A stretch of DNA of 64,000 nucleotides from Butyricimonas synergistica DSM 23225 (GCF_000379665.1 NZ_KB903369.1:202-64201); one strand, 5' to 3'; numbered from the stretch's first letter, positions 54,108 to 63,967 are shown. Notes: generated by a model not told the origin, from the letters alone. A program made the numbers and translations.

Positions 54108-57100
54108 ATGAAAAAAAATCGAAACGAGGGTTACCCCGCTGAGTGGGTATGCCTGAAAAAAATGATTTTAGTGATGAAACTGACGTGTTTTTTGACGGTG
54201 CTCTTGCTATTGCAAGTTTCGGCAGCAACTTATTCGCAGAAGCGAGTGAATTTGGATGTCGAGAGTGTGAGTATGTTGGACGTGATTCGGGAATTACGCC
54301 AGCAGACGGGTTACAAATTCTTTTTTAACCATAACGAGTTAGAAAAGGTGAAAGATGTTTCCGCGAAGTTCGAGAATGAGGAATTGGAGAAAGTATTGGA
54401 TGTGATTCTCGGGAAGGTAAATTTGGCTTACCGTATAGAACAAGGTGTGATTATTATTGTGCCGGGCAAAGGAAATGACGAGAAAAAGGAAGTCATACGT
54501 ATCGTGGGTAAGGTGACGGATGAGAAAAAGTTGCCGCTTCCCGGGGTGACCGTTATCGTGAAAGGTCTGACGTTGGGGACTGCCACCGATGTTAAGGGGC
54601 ATTTTTCATTAACTTTACCGAAAACCGAGAATATATCGTTGCTTTTCTCATTTATAGGAATGGAAACGCAAGAAGTGAAATACATCGGACAGGATACGCT
54701 TCGTGTCGTTATGAAAGAATCTGCGGAACAATTGGATGAGGTGGTCGTGAGAACGGGATATCAGAATATTGATAAACGCAAGTTGACAAGTGCCGTGCAA
54801 ACCATCAAGATGGATGATATAAGGGTTGCGGGTGTGAACACGATTGACCAAATGTTGGAAGGACGTATTCCCGGTATGATTTTTATGCAGAACTCCGGGC
54901 AAGTAGGTGCCGCACCTAAATTGAGGATACGAGGGACTTCGACTGTTCTGGGGAACAGGGAACCGTTGTGGGTGTTGGACGGAGTCGTTTTGACCGATCC
55001 GGTGAACGTGGATCCCGCGCAAATCAATGACTTGGATTTCGTGAACCTGTTGGGAAATGCCATCTCTGGGTTGAATCCTAACGATATTGAACAGATTGAC
55101 GTGTTGAAGGATGCTTCGGCAACGGCTCTTTACGGTGCGAAAGCGGGTAATGGGGTGATTGTAATCACAACGAAAAAAGGAAAGGCAGGGCCTCCCAGTG
55201 TCACTTACTCCGGGACGGGTTCTTTCACCCGGCGTCCGCGTTATAGCGATCGGGCGATTTATCTGATGAACTCCAAAGAAAGAGTGGATGTTTCCCGGGA
55301 GTTGGTAGAACGGGGTGTGTATTACAACAATGTGGATAGTTGGGTTGGCTACGAGGCGGTGGTACAGGATTATTACAACGGGGTGATCGATTACAAGGAG
55401 TATAGCCGGTTAGTCGCGTACTACGAGACCTTGAACACGGACTGGTTCGATATTGTTTGTCAGGATGTATTTTCACATAGCCATACGCTGAGCCTCTCCG
55501 GCGGTTCTGCCAATCTCCGTTATTACGCTTCTCTCGGTATGAGTGATGAGAATGGCGCGATAAAAGGCGAGAGTAACAAACGCCATTCGACGACTTTGAA
55601 CCTGACGGCTAATTACGAGCGTTTCTCGGCACGTTTCCAGCTTCAGGGGAATGTATCGAAACGCGATTACAATCCTTCGGAACTGGGGGTATTGAATTAT
55701 GCCTATAATATGAGCCGTGCCGTTCCGGCTTTTAATCCCGATGGCTCCCGCTATTTTTACCAACGGATAAGCAGCACGACGCCGGTGTATGATTTCAACG
55801 TGTTGAACGAAATGGATAATTCCGGGGATAAGACCAAGGGTAACGCGATTAACATGCAGGCGCATGTCGGTTACAACCTTATCGACGGGTTGAAACTGGA
55901 GGGAACCCTCTCTTACGCGGTGAGCAACACGAACCAAGAAATCTATTTCACGGAAGACACCTATTACGTGCATCAACTGCGTGCCGACCAGTCGGAGCGG
56001 AATGACTTGTGTCCTGTCGGGGGTGAATTGCGCAAGAGCGAGGTGCGCAGTACGAACTGGATGGCCCGTGTGCAGGCGAATTACACGAGAAATATCGGGC
56101 ACGAGGGAAAGCATAACGTGAATGGTTCTGCCGGATTGGAGTTGAATTCTCAAAGATATGACGGCTTTAATATCACGCGGCGGGGGTATCATAGAGATCG
56201 TGGTAAACTGTTCTCTTCGGTTCCCCAGACTTACACGGGATATTATAACCAGTTTATGGCAAGCGCGAATGCCTTGGGGGTAATCACGGAAAACTTGACA
56301 AATTCGGTAGCGTGGTATGCTATGGCAGGGTATGATTACGACAACCGTTACATGGTGAATCTGCATATTCGGGGCGAAGGTTCCAATTTGTTTGGGTCAC
56401 GGGCGAACGACCGCATGATGCCGATTTGGGCCTTGTCCGGTCGTTGGAACATGAAACAGGATATCTTGAAATCTGTTGATTGGGTGAATGACATGGCATT
56501 ACGAGGGTCTTTCGGTTACCAGGGAAATATGTTGAGCAACCAGACCCCGAACATGATTATCAAGCAAGGGGTTGATTATACCGGAAAATACGGGGAATAC
56601 AATTCGAAAGTGGCCTATTACCCGAATCCTGATTTAAGATGGGAGAAGACGGCATCCACGAACTTGACCTTGGATTTCTCGCTTTTGAAAAATAAAATCA
56701 ACGGTTCGTTCTCCTGGTATTATAAGAAAACGCGTGATGCCTTCTTGACCAAGACGATCTCCGAGATCAACGGGACCAACCAATATGTGGTAAATAGCGG
56801 AACGCTCGTGAACAAGGGTATCGAGGTGAGCTTGAATTTTACCCCGATCAACCGTGCCGGGTTGGATGGCGGGAAGCGAGGGTTTGTTTGGCGTATCGAT
56901 CCCCAGTTGGGACAAGTGTTGAACGAGCTGGTGAACAAGGCGATAAATAACCGGAATAATGTCTTGCGGGACGAAATCGAGTATACCGACATGCTAAAAG
57001 GCGACGTGGATATAGCGGGTGAGCCATTGAATACATTCTATTCATACCGCTTTAAAGGTTTGAGCCCAGTAGACGGTTCCCCTGTTTTTTACGGGACGGA

Positions 57101-57755
57101 AGATGAATTGCAAGAAGAGTTGGGTAAAAAATACAACAACATGGAACGGGAAGATGTCTTTTTGGAAGTGATGGAGCGATCCGGGCGGCGCGAACCTTAC
57201 TTGCAAGGAGGTATCTCGAATTATTTCGGGTACAGGAACTTCGGTTTATCGTTTAACCTGACTTATAGCTTGGGTAATAAAATCCGTTTGTTGAAACTGT
57301 GTACCGAGTACGGGACAACCAATCCCAACCCGTCAAGTAACTTGCGTCGGGAGTTTGTAGATCGTTGGAGAAAACCGGGTGACGAGAATTTTACCAACAT
57401 CCCCGGGTTGAATACCGTGGCGGGAGCTCATGCCAATCCGTGGTGGAGTAGCGGTCCGAACACGACACACCGTATCGCGTCTAATATTTACGAGATGTAC
57501 GATAATTCGGATATCCGGGTGGTAAGTGGAAACTATTTGCGTTTGTCGTCGCTTTCTTTCCGTTACAACGTGGATGAACGGTTCTGCAAGAAACTGGGAC
57601 TCAAGTCCGCTTATATCAATCTGACGGGAACGAACTTGTTCACGATAGCCAATAAGAAATTGCGCGGACAAGATCCTACCCAGTCCGGATCGTCCCCGAA
57701 CGTGAATCTTTCGGTGCGTCCGACATACTCATGTAATCTTAATATCACTTTCTAA
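54108..57755 (+). CDS. SusC-type TonB-dependent receptor with STN domain, locus C
   Basis: 1215 residues, the longest of the three receptors. Signal segment (about 19-44, ends T-Y-S-Q), STN (about 47-120; M-L-D-V-I-R-E-L-R-Q-Q-T-G-Y-K-F-F-F-N), regulatory-like beta domain (about 128-212), plug with L-D-E-V-V-V-R-T-G and I-D-V-L-K-D-A-S-A-T-A-L-Y-G, and a barrel ending N-I-T-F. The domain order equals that of locus B; parts of the plug are closely similar (K-D-A-S-A-T-A-x-Y-G), suggesting recent common ancestry. Confidence 0.95.
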   Translation: MKKNRNEGYPAEWVCLKKMILVMKLTCFLTVLLLLQVSAATYSQKRVNLDVESVSMLDVIRELRQQTGYKFFFNHNELEKVKDVSAKFENEELEKVLDVILGKVNLAYRIEQGVIIIVPGKGNDEKKEVIRIVGKVTDEKKLPLPGVTVIVKGLTLGTATDVKGHFSLTLPKTENISLLFSFIGMETQEVKYIGQDTLRVVMKESAEQLDEVVVRTGYQNIDKRKLTSAVQTIKMDDIRVAGVNTIDQMLEGRIPGMIFMQNSGQVGAAPKLRIRGTSTVLGNREPLWVLDGVVLTDPVNVDPAQINDLDFVNLLGNAISGLNPNDIEQIDVLKDASATALYGAKAGNGVIVITTKKGKAGPPSVTYSGTGSFTRRPRYSDRAIYLMNSKERVDVSRELVERGVYYNNVDSWVGYEAVVQDYYNGVIDYKEYSRLVAYYETLNTDWFDIVCQDVFSHSHTLSLSGGSANLRYYASLGMSDENGAIKGESNKRHSTTLNLTANYERFSARFQLQGNVSKRDYNPSELGVLNYAYNMSRAVPAFNPDGSRYFYQRISSTTPVYDFNVLNEMDNSGDKTKGNAINMQAHVGYNLIDGLKLEGTLSYAVSNTNQEIYFTEDTYYVHQLRADQSERNDLCPVGGELRKSEVRSTNWMARVQANYTRNIGHEGKHNVNGSAGLELNSQRYDGFNITRRGYHRDRGKLFSSVPQTYTGYYNQFMASANALGVITENLTNSVAWYAMAGYDYDNRYMVNLHIRGEGSNLFGSRANDRMMPIWALSGRWNMKQDILKSVDWVNDMALRGSFGYQGNMLSNQTPNMIIKQGVDYTGKYGEYNSKVAYYPNPDLRWEKTASTNLTLDFSLLKNKINGSFSWYYKKTRDAFLTKTISEINGTNQYVVNSGTLVNKGIEVSLNFTPINRAGLDGGKRGFVWRIDPQLGQVLNELVNKAINNRNNVLRDEIEYTDMLKGDVDIAGEPLNTFYSYRFKGLSPVDGSPVFYGTEDELQEELGKKYNNMEREDVFLEVMERSGRREPYLQGGISNYFGYRNFGLSFNLTYSLGNKIRLLKLCTEYGTTNPNPSSNLRREFVDRWRKPGDENFTNIPGLNTVAGAHANPWWSSGPNTTHRIASNIYEMYDNSDIRVVSGNYLRLSSLSFRYNVDERFCKKLGLKSAYINLTGTNLFTIANKKLRGQDPTQSGSSPNVNLSVRPTYSCNLNITF

Positions 57756-57765
57756 AATTTGAGCG

Positions 57766-59361
57766 ATGAAAAAAGGAGTTTTAATTTATATATTATTCAG
57801 TGTACTGGTTTGGGGGCTTGGTGCTTGTGGTGATTTCTTGGAGGAATATTCGCAGAACCAGCGTTACGCGACCACTGCACAGGATTTGGACGAGTTGCTT
57901 CGTGGCGAATGTTTCATGCAAACGCCGAATATTAGCTCCAATACTCAGGAGACGATGGGCTTTAGTAGTGGGCTTGGCATGAATTACCCGTGGCTGCACG
58001 TGATGGATGATGACGCGGAAGAAGTCGTGGTGGGAGGATTGCCTTCTACTTCAAGTTACCCGCGTAACGTGCTCGGTTCTTTTTACCATTGGGCTTCCGA
58101 CCCGTTTGTGACGCTGGAGAATGCCCAGTACAGGGATAACGATTGGGAACGGTTTTACAAGAGTATAGGGGTGTTGAACTCCATCATTTACATGGCGGAC
58201 GAATTCCGTTCAAAAGAAGAGGACCTTGAATTGTTGAACCGGGTGGAAGGCGAAGCGCGTTTCTTGCGGGCAGGTTATTACTTCCTGCTGGTGAATATTT
58301 ACGGGATGCCTTATAATAAAGTCACCGCGTCCCGGGATGCCGGCGTGCCCTTGAAGATCACGGAACACATAGAGGATAAATATTTTAGCCGTAGTTCGGT
58401 GGAAGCGGTGTACGTGCAGATTGTCAAGGATCTTGAGCGTGCTGTCGTTTGTTTGAAAGGGATTACGCCTTCTTCGACATTACGGGTCGGGGAAGTCGCT
58501 GCCAACGCGCTGCTGTCAAGAGTGTATCTCTACATGGAAAAATACGAGGAATGTATTGCCGCGGCCGACGAGGTCATGGCGGGTACGTATTCGGTGGTGG
58601 ATTTAAACGGTTGGACTGCCGGGCAAAACGTGATTTCCTGGACATCCCCCGAAACCATTTTCACGCAAGGTGGGAATGCCGTGGCTGGAACATTCTTGAA
58701 TTACTCGACGGCCTGGGTACTGCAAAATGGAAGTTACGTGCAACAAAATCAGTCGCTTTCCTATCAGGTGTCCGAGGATTTGTTGGCTTGTTATGCCGAT
58801 GGGGATTTGCGTAGAACCGCTTTCTTCAAAAACTCTTTGCATGCGTTTATTCCCGATAAATACAAGACTTGGACGAATTATAACGATGAAGATGAAATCG
58901 GGGCGGATTTCTTGATTCGTTTGCCGGAAGTGATCTTGAACAAGGCGGAGGCTTTGGCGATGTTGACCCGGGACGGGGATGCGAAAACCGAGTTGGAAAA
59001 GTTGCGTTCCAAACGCTTCGCTGCAGCTCCCGCGGTGACGGAAACGGGGGGAGCGTTGATCGATTTCATCCGTGAAGAACGCCGTCGGGAACTTTGTTTC
59101 GAGGGGCATCGTTGGTTTGACCTGCGTCGCTATACCGTCAACAGCATACGTCCTCTTCCGGATAATTTCACGATTCGTCACCGGAATAATGCTTACGAAG
59201 CAAATTCTCAGACTTGGTACGAGGACGGTTACTACGAGTTGAATGCTTACGCGAAAGACCGTGCGGCTTGGATAATCCCGATCCCGAACTATGCCATCGA
59301 ATTTAACCGGGGAGAACTTCAGAACGAGATCCGCCCGAATAGAGAACTTCAAAGAAATTGA
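57766..59361 (+). CDS. SusD/RagB-type surface lipoprotein, locus C
   Basis: 531 residues with lipobox L-G-A-C (Cys 21). SusD/RagB features: D-F-L-E-E-Y-S-Q-N near the anchor, helix pair with G-E-A-R-F-L-R-A-G-Y-Y-F-L-L-V-N-I-Y-G-M-P-Y, V-A-A-N-A-L-L-S-R-V-Y-L-Y-M, and C-terminal E-E-R-R-R-E-L-C-F-E-G-H-R-W-F-D-L-R-R-Y. It follows susC by 10 bases and its stop codon nearly touches the start of the next gene at 59364. Confidence 0.94.
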   Translation: MKKGVLIYILFSVLVWGLGACGDFLEEYSQNQRYATTAQDLDELLRGECFMQTPNISSNTQETMGFSSGLGMNYPWLHVMDDDAEEVVVGGLPSTSSYPRNVLGSFYHWASDPFVTLENAQYRDNDWERFYKSIGVLNSIIYMADEFRSKEEDLELLNRVEGEARFLRAGYYFLLVNIYGMPYNKVTASRDAGVPLKITEHIEDKYFSRSSVEAVYVQIVKDLERAVVCLKGITPSSTLRVGEVAANALLSRVYLYMEKYEECIAAADEVMAGTYSVVDLNGWTAGQNVISWTSPETIFTQGGNAVAGTFLNYSTAWVLQNGSYVQQNQSLSYQVSEDLLACYADGDLRRTAFFKNSLHAFIPDKYKTWTNYNDEDEIGADFLIRLPEVILNKAEALAMLTRDGDAKTELEKLRSKRFAAAPAVTETGGALIDFIREERRRELCFEGHRWFDLRRYTVNSIRPLPDNFTIRHRNNAYEANSQTWYEDGYYELNAYAKDRAAWIIPIPNYAIEFNRGELQNEIRPNRELQRN

Positions 59362-59363
59362 TT

Positions 59364-60260
59364 ATGAGAAAGAATAGATTCCTTTATATGTTATTCTTGT
59401 CCGTGCTGTTCATCGCGTGTGACAAGGAAGATGATTTGACGCCTTCCAACTTGGGCAAAGATTGGTTCACGATTGAGGATTCGGATGATCCGGTGGACGG
59501 GGCGATTTATCAATTTTACGTGGAAACGGGAATTCCCGTCTTCTATAACGATACGATCGGGCAAGAAACCCGTGTCGACAACTGGGGAAATTCCTATACA
59601 CACTACGAGGTATTGCAATTCGGCGCATCGGCCCTGGGGGGAACGGCAACGCCAAACCCGTTTTACGCGTATGAGTTGTGTCCCAAGGAGTATGTCGTTG
59701 ACGGGCTTGAATTTTTGCGGAAAGAAATCGTGCCGCTGTTGCCCGGGAGTATAAAAATTCGCAGTATCCTGTTCTTGAAATCTTTAGCATCCTATAATAC
59801 GACAATAAGCAATGAGGCCTTCAAGGGATTGAATACCGTGTTGATCTCCCGTGTTCCCGAGTTGAAAACGATGGGTGAGGCGGAACGGTTGAACATGAAA
59901 AGTGCGGTACTGAATGCGCTGCTTGCCACGCCGGTTGCCGCTTATACCGAGGAACTGGCCGCGTTTTACCAGACGACTCGCGGTTGCTACGCGCAGGCTG
60001 ATTTGTATGGTTGTGCCGGTTGGTATTTTTATAATCGGTACGGCTTCTCCGATCCGCGGGCTGTCGGGTTTTTGAAAGATCCGAATCCTTATGATTATGG
60101 TAACATGCCCACGGAAACCCAGGATGTCGGCATGTATATAAGCGCAATATTTGCCTTCACGCCGGAAGAGTTTGAAGCGGCCTACGGGGCGTTTGACGCC
60201 GTGATGACGAAGTATAGAATCATCGTGTCGGTATTGAAGGAAATAGGAGTGTCAATATAG
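59364..60260 (+). CDS. Lipoprotein of locus C, layout like the locus B lipoprotein
   Basis: Start at 59364 (M-R-K-N-R-F), two bases after the susD stop. 298 residues with lipobox F-I-A-C (Cys 18). An early segment with I-Y-Q-F-Y-V-E-T-G-I-P-V-F-Y-N-D, then helical parts (L-R-K-E-I-V-P-L-L) and a C-terminal half with acidic and aromatic residues (F-T-P-E-E-F-E-A-A-Y). As with the protein at 45062, the position behind SusC/D and the early segment suggest the metallohydrolase-like lipoprotein group, but no HExxH is present. Function unknown. Confidence 0.5.
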   Translation: MRKNRFLYMLFLSVLFIACDKEDDLTPSNLGKDWFTIEDSDDPVDGAIYQFYVETGIPVFYNDTIGQETRVDNWGNSYTHYEVLQFGASALGGTATPNPFYAYELCPKEYVVDGLEFLRKEIVPLLPGSIKIRSILFLKSLASYNTTISNEAFKGLNTVLISRVPELKTMGEAERLNMKSAVLNALLATPVAAYTEELAAFYQTTRGCYAQADLYGCAGWYFYNRYGFSDPRAVGFLKDPNPYDYGNMPTETQDVGMYISAIFAFTPEEFEAAYGAFDAVMTKYRIIVSVLKEIGVSI

Positions 60261-60279
60261 ATTTTTGATTTATTTACAG

Positions 60280-60330
60280 CGTGTTGCTGTTGCGGGAAGA
60301 GCGCATAGCCCTCTTCCCGTGGGCGACACG
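60280..60330 (+). promoter_or_regulatory. Hairpin before the thioredoxin genes of locus C
   Basis: Perfect 9-bp stem CGGGAAGAG/CTCTTCCCG (60293-60301 with 60311-60319) inside weaker CGTGT/ACACG outer arms. Only a weak T-rich stretch follows. It takes the place of the 33308 terminator in locus A. Confidence 0.55.
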
Positions 60331-60384
60331 TGTCTATGACAACGGAAAAGAATGTTTTGTATTGTATAATTTAAATCGACTGAA

Positions 60385-61482
60385 ATGAAGAAAATCTTAT
60401 TAATTTACGTGGGAATCCTGTGTTCCGTGCTGGCTTTCGGGCAGACGAATTTCAGGAAATTGACCTTGAATGAAGCGTGCGAGAGGGCGAAAGCAGAAGG
60501 GAAAATGGTTTTTGTGGACCTTTACACGTCCTGGTGCGGTCCTTGCAAAATGATGGCTGCCGATGTTTTCCCGAACGTGCAGCTGGGCGAGTTTATGAAC
60601 GAGCGTTTCGTGTGCGTGAAGTATGACACGGGTGCGGAGGATGACGGCAAGGCACTTGCCCAAAAATTCAACGTTCAGGCATACCCGACATTTCTGCTGC
60701 TCAACACGGACCAGGGTTTGGAGAATCAAATCGTCGGTGCCACGCTCGATCCATTGGAATTCAAAAAAATGGTGACGGAGGCGATGTCTGCCTCGCTTGC
60801 CAACTTGGGAAAGCAATACGCGGGAGGCAACAGGGAAGCTTCTTTCCTGAACCATTATTTGCAGGAGCTCTTGAAAGCCCAGATGATGACGGAGGCACAG
60901 GAAGTGCGCGCGGAGTTGTTCAAGGCGCTTCCGGATGCCGGGAAATCGGACAGGCAATACTGGTATATTTACGATAATGAACAACTCTCCCCCGTGGGCT
61001 CGGAAGCGATGGATTTCCTGTTCGCGCATTTCGACCAATTCCGCGAAAGCATGGGCGAAGAAAAACTGCTGGAAAGAATTTCGGTGGCTTTTGAGATGAA
61101 ATTGAGAGATATGCTCCGCGGTCGGGAAAAGATGGACGGGTTGGATAAACTGGTGAAGCAAATGAAGCCGCATCATTTTAATTCCCGCTCGCGTCTTGAC
61201 GTTTACGTCGCCTTGGCACAGGCACTGCGTGCCGCTTGGGCGGATAAGGAGAACGAGAAAAAAGTAGAGAAACTACTCGTGTTGTGTGAGAAAGAATTTC
61301 CGAAAATAGAAGGCAAAAACTTGGTGTGGTTTTATTTCCCCGTGACCATCTATCTCGCGAATGTCGGGACGGAAGAGCAGCGTCAGCGGGTGTTGAAAAT
61401 ACACGAGTACACTTACGAGCACACCGACCACAACCCCTTGCGGGCGGGACTGAGGAATATGCTTGCAGAAACTAAAAAATAG
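60385..61482 (+). CDS. Exported thioredoxin-fold protein, locus C
   Basis: 365 residues with a signal peptide (1-20, A-F-G-Q). Thioredoxin domain (about 21-150) with C51-G-P-C54 in T-S-W-C-G-P-C-K-M-M and A-Y-P-T-F-L-L-L. A helical C-terminal region of about 200 residues matches the locus A protein at 33357 (S-P-V-G-S, then F-E-M-K-L-R-D-M-L-R-G-R-E) and the first half of the next gene. Predicted periplasmic disulfide exchange or chaperone role for the locus C surface proteins. Confidence 0.85.
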   Translation: MKKILLIYVGILCSVLAFGQTNFRKLTLNEACERAKAEGKMVFVDLYTSWCGPCKMMAADVFPNVQLGEFMNERFVCVKYDTGAEDDGKALAQKFNVQAYPTFLLLNTDQGLENQIVGATLDPLEFKKMVTEAMSASLANLGKQYAGGNREASFLNHYLQELLKAQMMTEAQEVRAELFKALPDAGKSDRQYWYIYDNEQLSPVGSEAMDFLFAHFDQFRESMGEEKLLERISVAFEMKLRDMLRGREKMDGLDKLVKQMKPHHFNSRSRLDVYVALAQALRAAWADKENEKKVEKLLVLCEKEFPKIEGKNLVWFYFPVTIYLANVGTEEQRQRVLKIHEYTYEHTDHNPLRAGLRNMLAETKK

Positions 61483-61512
61483 AAATAGAATTAATATTAT
61501 AAAAAGAAAGAG

Positions 61513-63597
61513 ATGAAAAGAGTATTATCGGTATTTGTGGGACTATTGTGTTCCCTGGCGCTTTTCGCCCAAACGAATTTCCAGGAATTGTCTTTAGAGA
61601 AAGCCCGGGAGAAAGCGAAAGCGGAAAATAAACCTGTGTTCTTGGATTGCTACACGTCGTGGTGCGGTCCCTGTAGAATGATGGCGAACGAGGTCTTCAC
61701 GCAGGAGGCTGCCGGTGACTATTTCAACAAGAACTTCGTCTGCGTGAAGACAGACATGGAGAAAGGCGAAGGTCCGGTCATAGGCAAACAGTATGGGGTC
61801 GACGCGTATCCCACCTTCTTGATTATCAATCCCGATGGCAAATTAATGCATAAAATCGTCGGGGCAATGTCGCTCAAGGAGTTGATCGAGAATGTCGAGT
61901 GCGGCCTGCAAGCGAACAGCATTGCCGAGTACGAGGCGTCATACCAGGCGGGGAAATTGGATCTGGCGGAACAAATGGCGTACTGGAGATTGCTCTCCAT
62001 TTCCGGCGAGGTGGTGAAGGCTCAAACCGTGGGCGACGAGCTTTGGGGAAAGCTTTCAGAGAAAGACAAACTAAACTCCACTTATTGGCCATTGTTACGC
62101 TCGAGGGCACAATCCGTGGATGGCGAGGAGATGAAGTTCGTTTGCGCCAACCGGGACTATTTCGAGAAAGAAGTGGGGACGGAAGAGGTCGGCAAGTTGA
62201 TTTACAATTCCTTCATAACAGAATTGAACATGATGATTGTCTACCAGTTGCCCGCCAAGAAGTACGAGAAAATCCCGGCCATTAAAGACTTGCTTGAAAA
62301 CAACGATGTCCCCCGCAAAGAAGCTCTTTTGAAAATGGCCGAATTGGCTGAAGCCCGGAAAAATTACGACGAGAAAGGTTACTTGGACATCCTTGAGGCC
62401 AATTTGAACGTGTGGGAGGATTCGGAAAAAAGAACGATATTCGAGGGGGCTAAATTGTTTATCTCGCTTGCCAACGGCAAAGAACAGACGAGAAGGCTCG
62501 GGGAGATCGCTTTACGGGCTCAAGAAGCCGTGAAAGACGAGGTGGTTAAAGAAGGAATTATGAAAATCGGGTTAACATCCAGGAGAATGTCGGGAGATGA
62601 CGGCGTGTATTGGGAAGATCTGCCATCACTGAAAGACGTTCTGGAACGTGCTTCTCTCGAGGGCAGGTGTGTGTGCCTGTATTTCCATAATGATGGTCAA
62701 ACCTCCCGGCTCATAAATGAAAAATTATTCTCCCGGAAAGACGTGGGAGATTACATGAACAGGTTCTTTATAAACTATAAGATTCACGTCGGGGAAGGCG
62801 AAGGTCCGAAACTTGCCAGAAGGTCCGGCGTCATCGTACCCAACGTGGTTGTCGTGCTCGATAAAGACGGGGATGTACGGCACCGGGTAACTAATCTCAT
62901 GGACAGCAATTTTATTGAACGGATGAAAGAAACTTTCGACAATAATAAAGCTATCGGGGTACTCGAAACTAGATACAACATGGGGGATCGCAAGCCTGAA
63001 TTTATGCTGCAGTATTTGACGGCATTGATTAAGATTGCCAGTCCAAAAGCCCCGCTCGTTGCCGTGGAATTATTCGCCGCACTTGATGACGAGCAGAGGG
63101 TTTCTCCCGAATTTTGGGTGTTGTATCACCCTCGATTCTCCATGATCAGTTCGGATATGAAGAATTATTTGTTCTCGAATATTCAGGAATTTCGCGAGAA
63201 ATTAGGTGCCGAGAAAGTGGACGAGCTGGTAACCTACCAGATTAATTCGGACCTAAATCAAGTCCTTTATAATGCGAAAGCGAGAACTTCTGTCGAAGAT
63301 ATAGATAGGACGATACAATTCATCAAACAAAGTAAGTTACAGAATTCGGGACAATTAATTTGTTTGGCAAATATCGTCAAACTGTTTAAGAATAAGGTTT
63401 GCAGCGTTAAGGACTACAAGAAAGCAAGCAAAGGCATGAAGCCGGAAGGAATCCCGTTTGCGGATTTATATGCGAATATTCTCGCGATGGAGCCGGGGAG
63501 AACGGAAGAGTGGAACGCGTGGGGAAAAGAGATTGTGGATTCTCTTACAGATCCTCAATATATAGAGTGGTATAAAAAATTTCTTAACTTGAAGTAG
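61513..63597 (+). CDS. Exported tandem thioredoxin-fold protein with one degenerate domain, locus C
   Basis: 694 residues, signal peptide 1-20 (L-F-A-Q). The protein is an internal duplication: each half is a thioredoxin domain followed by a helical part. The first (about 20-150) has C51-G-P-C54. The second (about 365-485) aligns through V-G-D-Y-M-N-R-F-F and G-E-G-E-G-P-K-L-A-R-R, but where CxxC should be (around residues 394-397) it reads D-G-Q-T. It cannot do thiol exchange and may bind substrate. The gene is 31 bases after its paralogue and closes locus C. Confidence 0.85.
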   Translation: MKRVLSVFVGLLCSLALFAQTNFQELSLEKAREKAKAENKPVFLDCYTSWCGPCRMMANEVFTQEAAGDYFNKNFVCVKTDMEKGEGPVIGKQYGVDAYPTFLIINPDGKLMHKIVGAMSLKELIENVECGLQANSIAEYEASYQAGKLDLAEQMAYWRLLSISGEVVKAQTVGDELWGKLSEKDKLNSTYWPLLRSRAQSVDGEEMKFVCANRDYFEKEVGTEEVGKLIYNSFITELNMMIVYQLPAKKYEKIPAIKDLLENNDVPRKEALLKMAELAEARKNYDEKGYLDILEANLNVWEDSEKRTIFEGAKLFISLANGKEQTRRLGEIALRAQEAVKDEVVKEGIMKIGLTSRRMSGDDGVYWEDLPSLKDVLERASLEGRCVCLYFHNDGQTSRLINEKLFSRKDVGDYMNRFFINYKIHVGEGEGPKLARRSGVIVPNVVVVLDKDGDVRHRVTNLMDSNFIERMKETFDNNKAIGVLETRYNMGDRKPEFMLQYLTALIKIASPKAPLVAVELFAALDDEQRVSPEFWVLYHPRFSMISSDMKNYLFSNIQEFREKLGAEKVDELVTYQINSDLNQVLYNAKARTSVEDIDRTIQFIKQSKLQNSGQLICLANIVKLFKNKVCSVKDYKKASKGMKPEGIPFADLYANILAMEPGRTEEWNAWGKEIVDSLTDPQYIEWYKKFLNLK

Positions 63598-63636
63598 AAA
63601 TCGCTTTTCTTCAATTTAATGTCGTGAATAACATAT

Positions 63637-63838
63637 CCGGAGGGTGTGTCAAAACACACCCTCGGGTCTATAAGGTTGAAAAGTCCATAAAGTCGTAAGG
63701 TCGGAATCTTACAAATGTTATAGATGATCGCATTGATAATCAATAATCTGTATAATTTTTTGACTTTATAAACTTTCAGAACCGAAGGTTCGACTTTATG
63801 GACCTTATGGACCAGGAGGTGTGTTTTGACACACCTCC
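63637..63838. repeat. Large imperfect inverted repeat after locus C
   Basis: GAGGGTGTG/CACACCCTC (63640-63648 with 63655-63663) and GGAGGTGTG/CACACCTCC (63815-63823 with 63830-63838) are mirrored hairpins. Between them, GTCCATAAAGTC near 63683 faces GACTTTATGGAC near 63792, exactly complementary. The arms span about 75 bases each. This could be a MITE-like element or a transcription stop with strong secondary structure. Confidence 0.65.
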
Positions 63839-63844
63839 TTTTTT
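63815..63844 (+). terminator. Rho-independent terminator, right end of the inverted repeat
   Basis: Perfect 9-bp stem (63815-63823 with 63830-63838), 6-base loop, then six T. It would end the locus C transcript if read-through from 63597 reaches it. Confidence 0.75.
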
Positions 63845-63860
63845 GTGTTTATAAAATTAG

Positions 63861-63967
63861 CCTAGCTTGCACGTGATCGGGATTTGGAGAAAATCCCATG
63901 TGAACCTAGGGAAATAAGGAGGTAATCCTAAATTAATTTCGGTACAATTTCGGATCAACTTCGGTGC
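63861..63967. repeat. Palindrome and triple 11-bp repeat at the window end
   Basis: CCTAG...GGGATTT (63861-63885) pairs with AAATCCC...CTAGG (63891-63910). Then three 11-bp units AATTTCGGTAC, AATTTCGGATC, AACTTCGGTGC occupy 63935-63967. No gene is visible to the end of the window. Confidence 0.6.
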
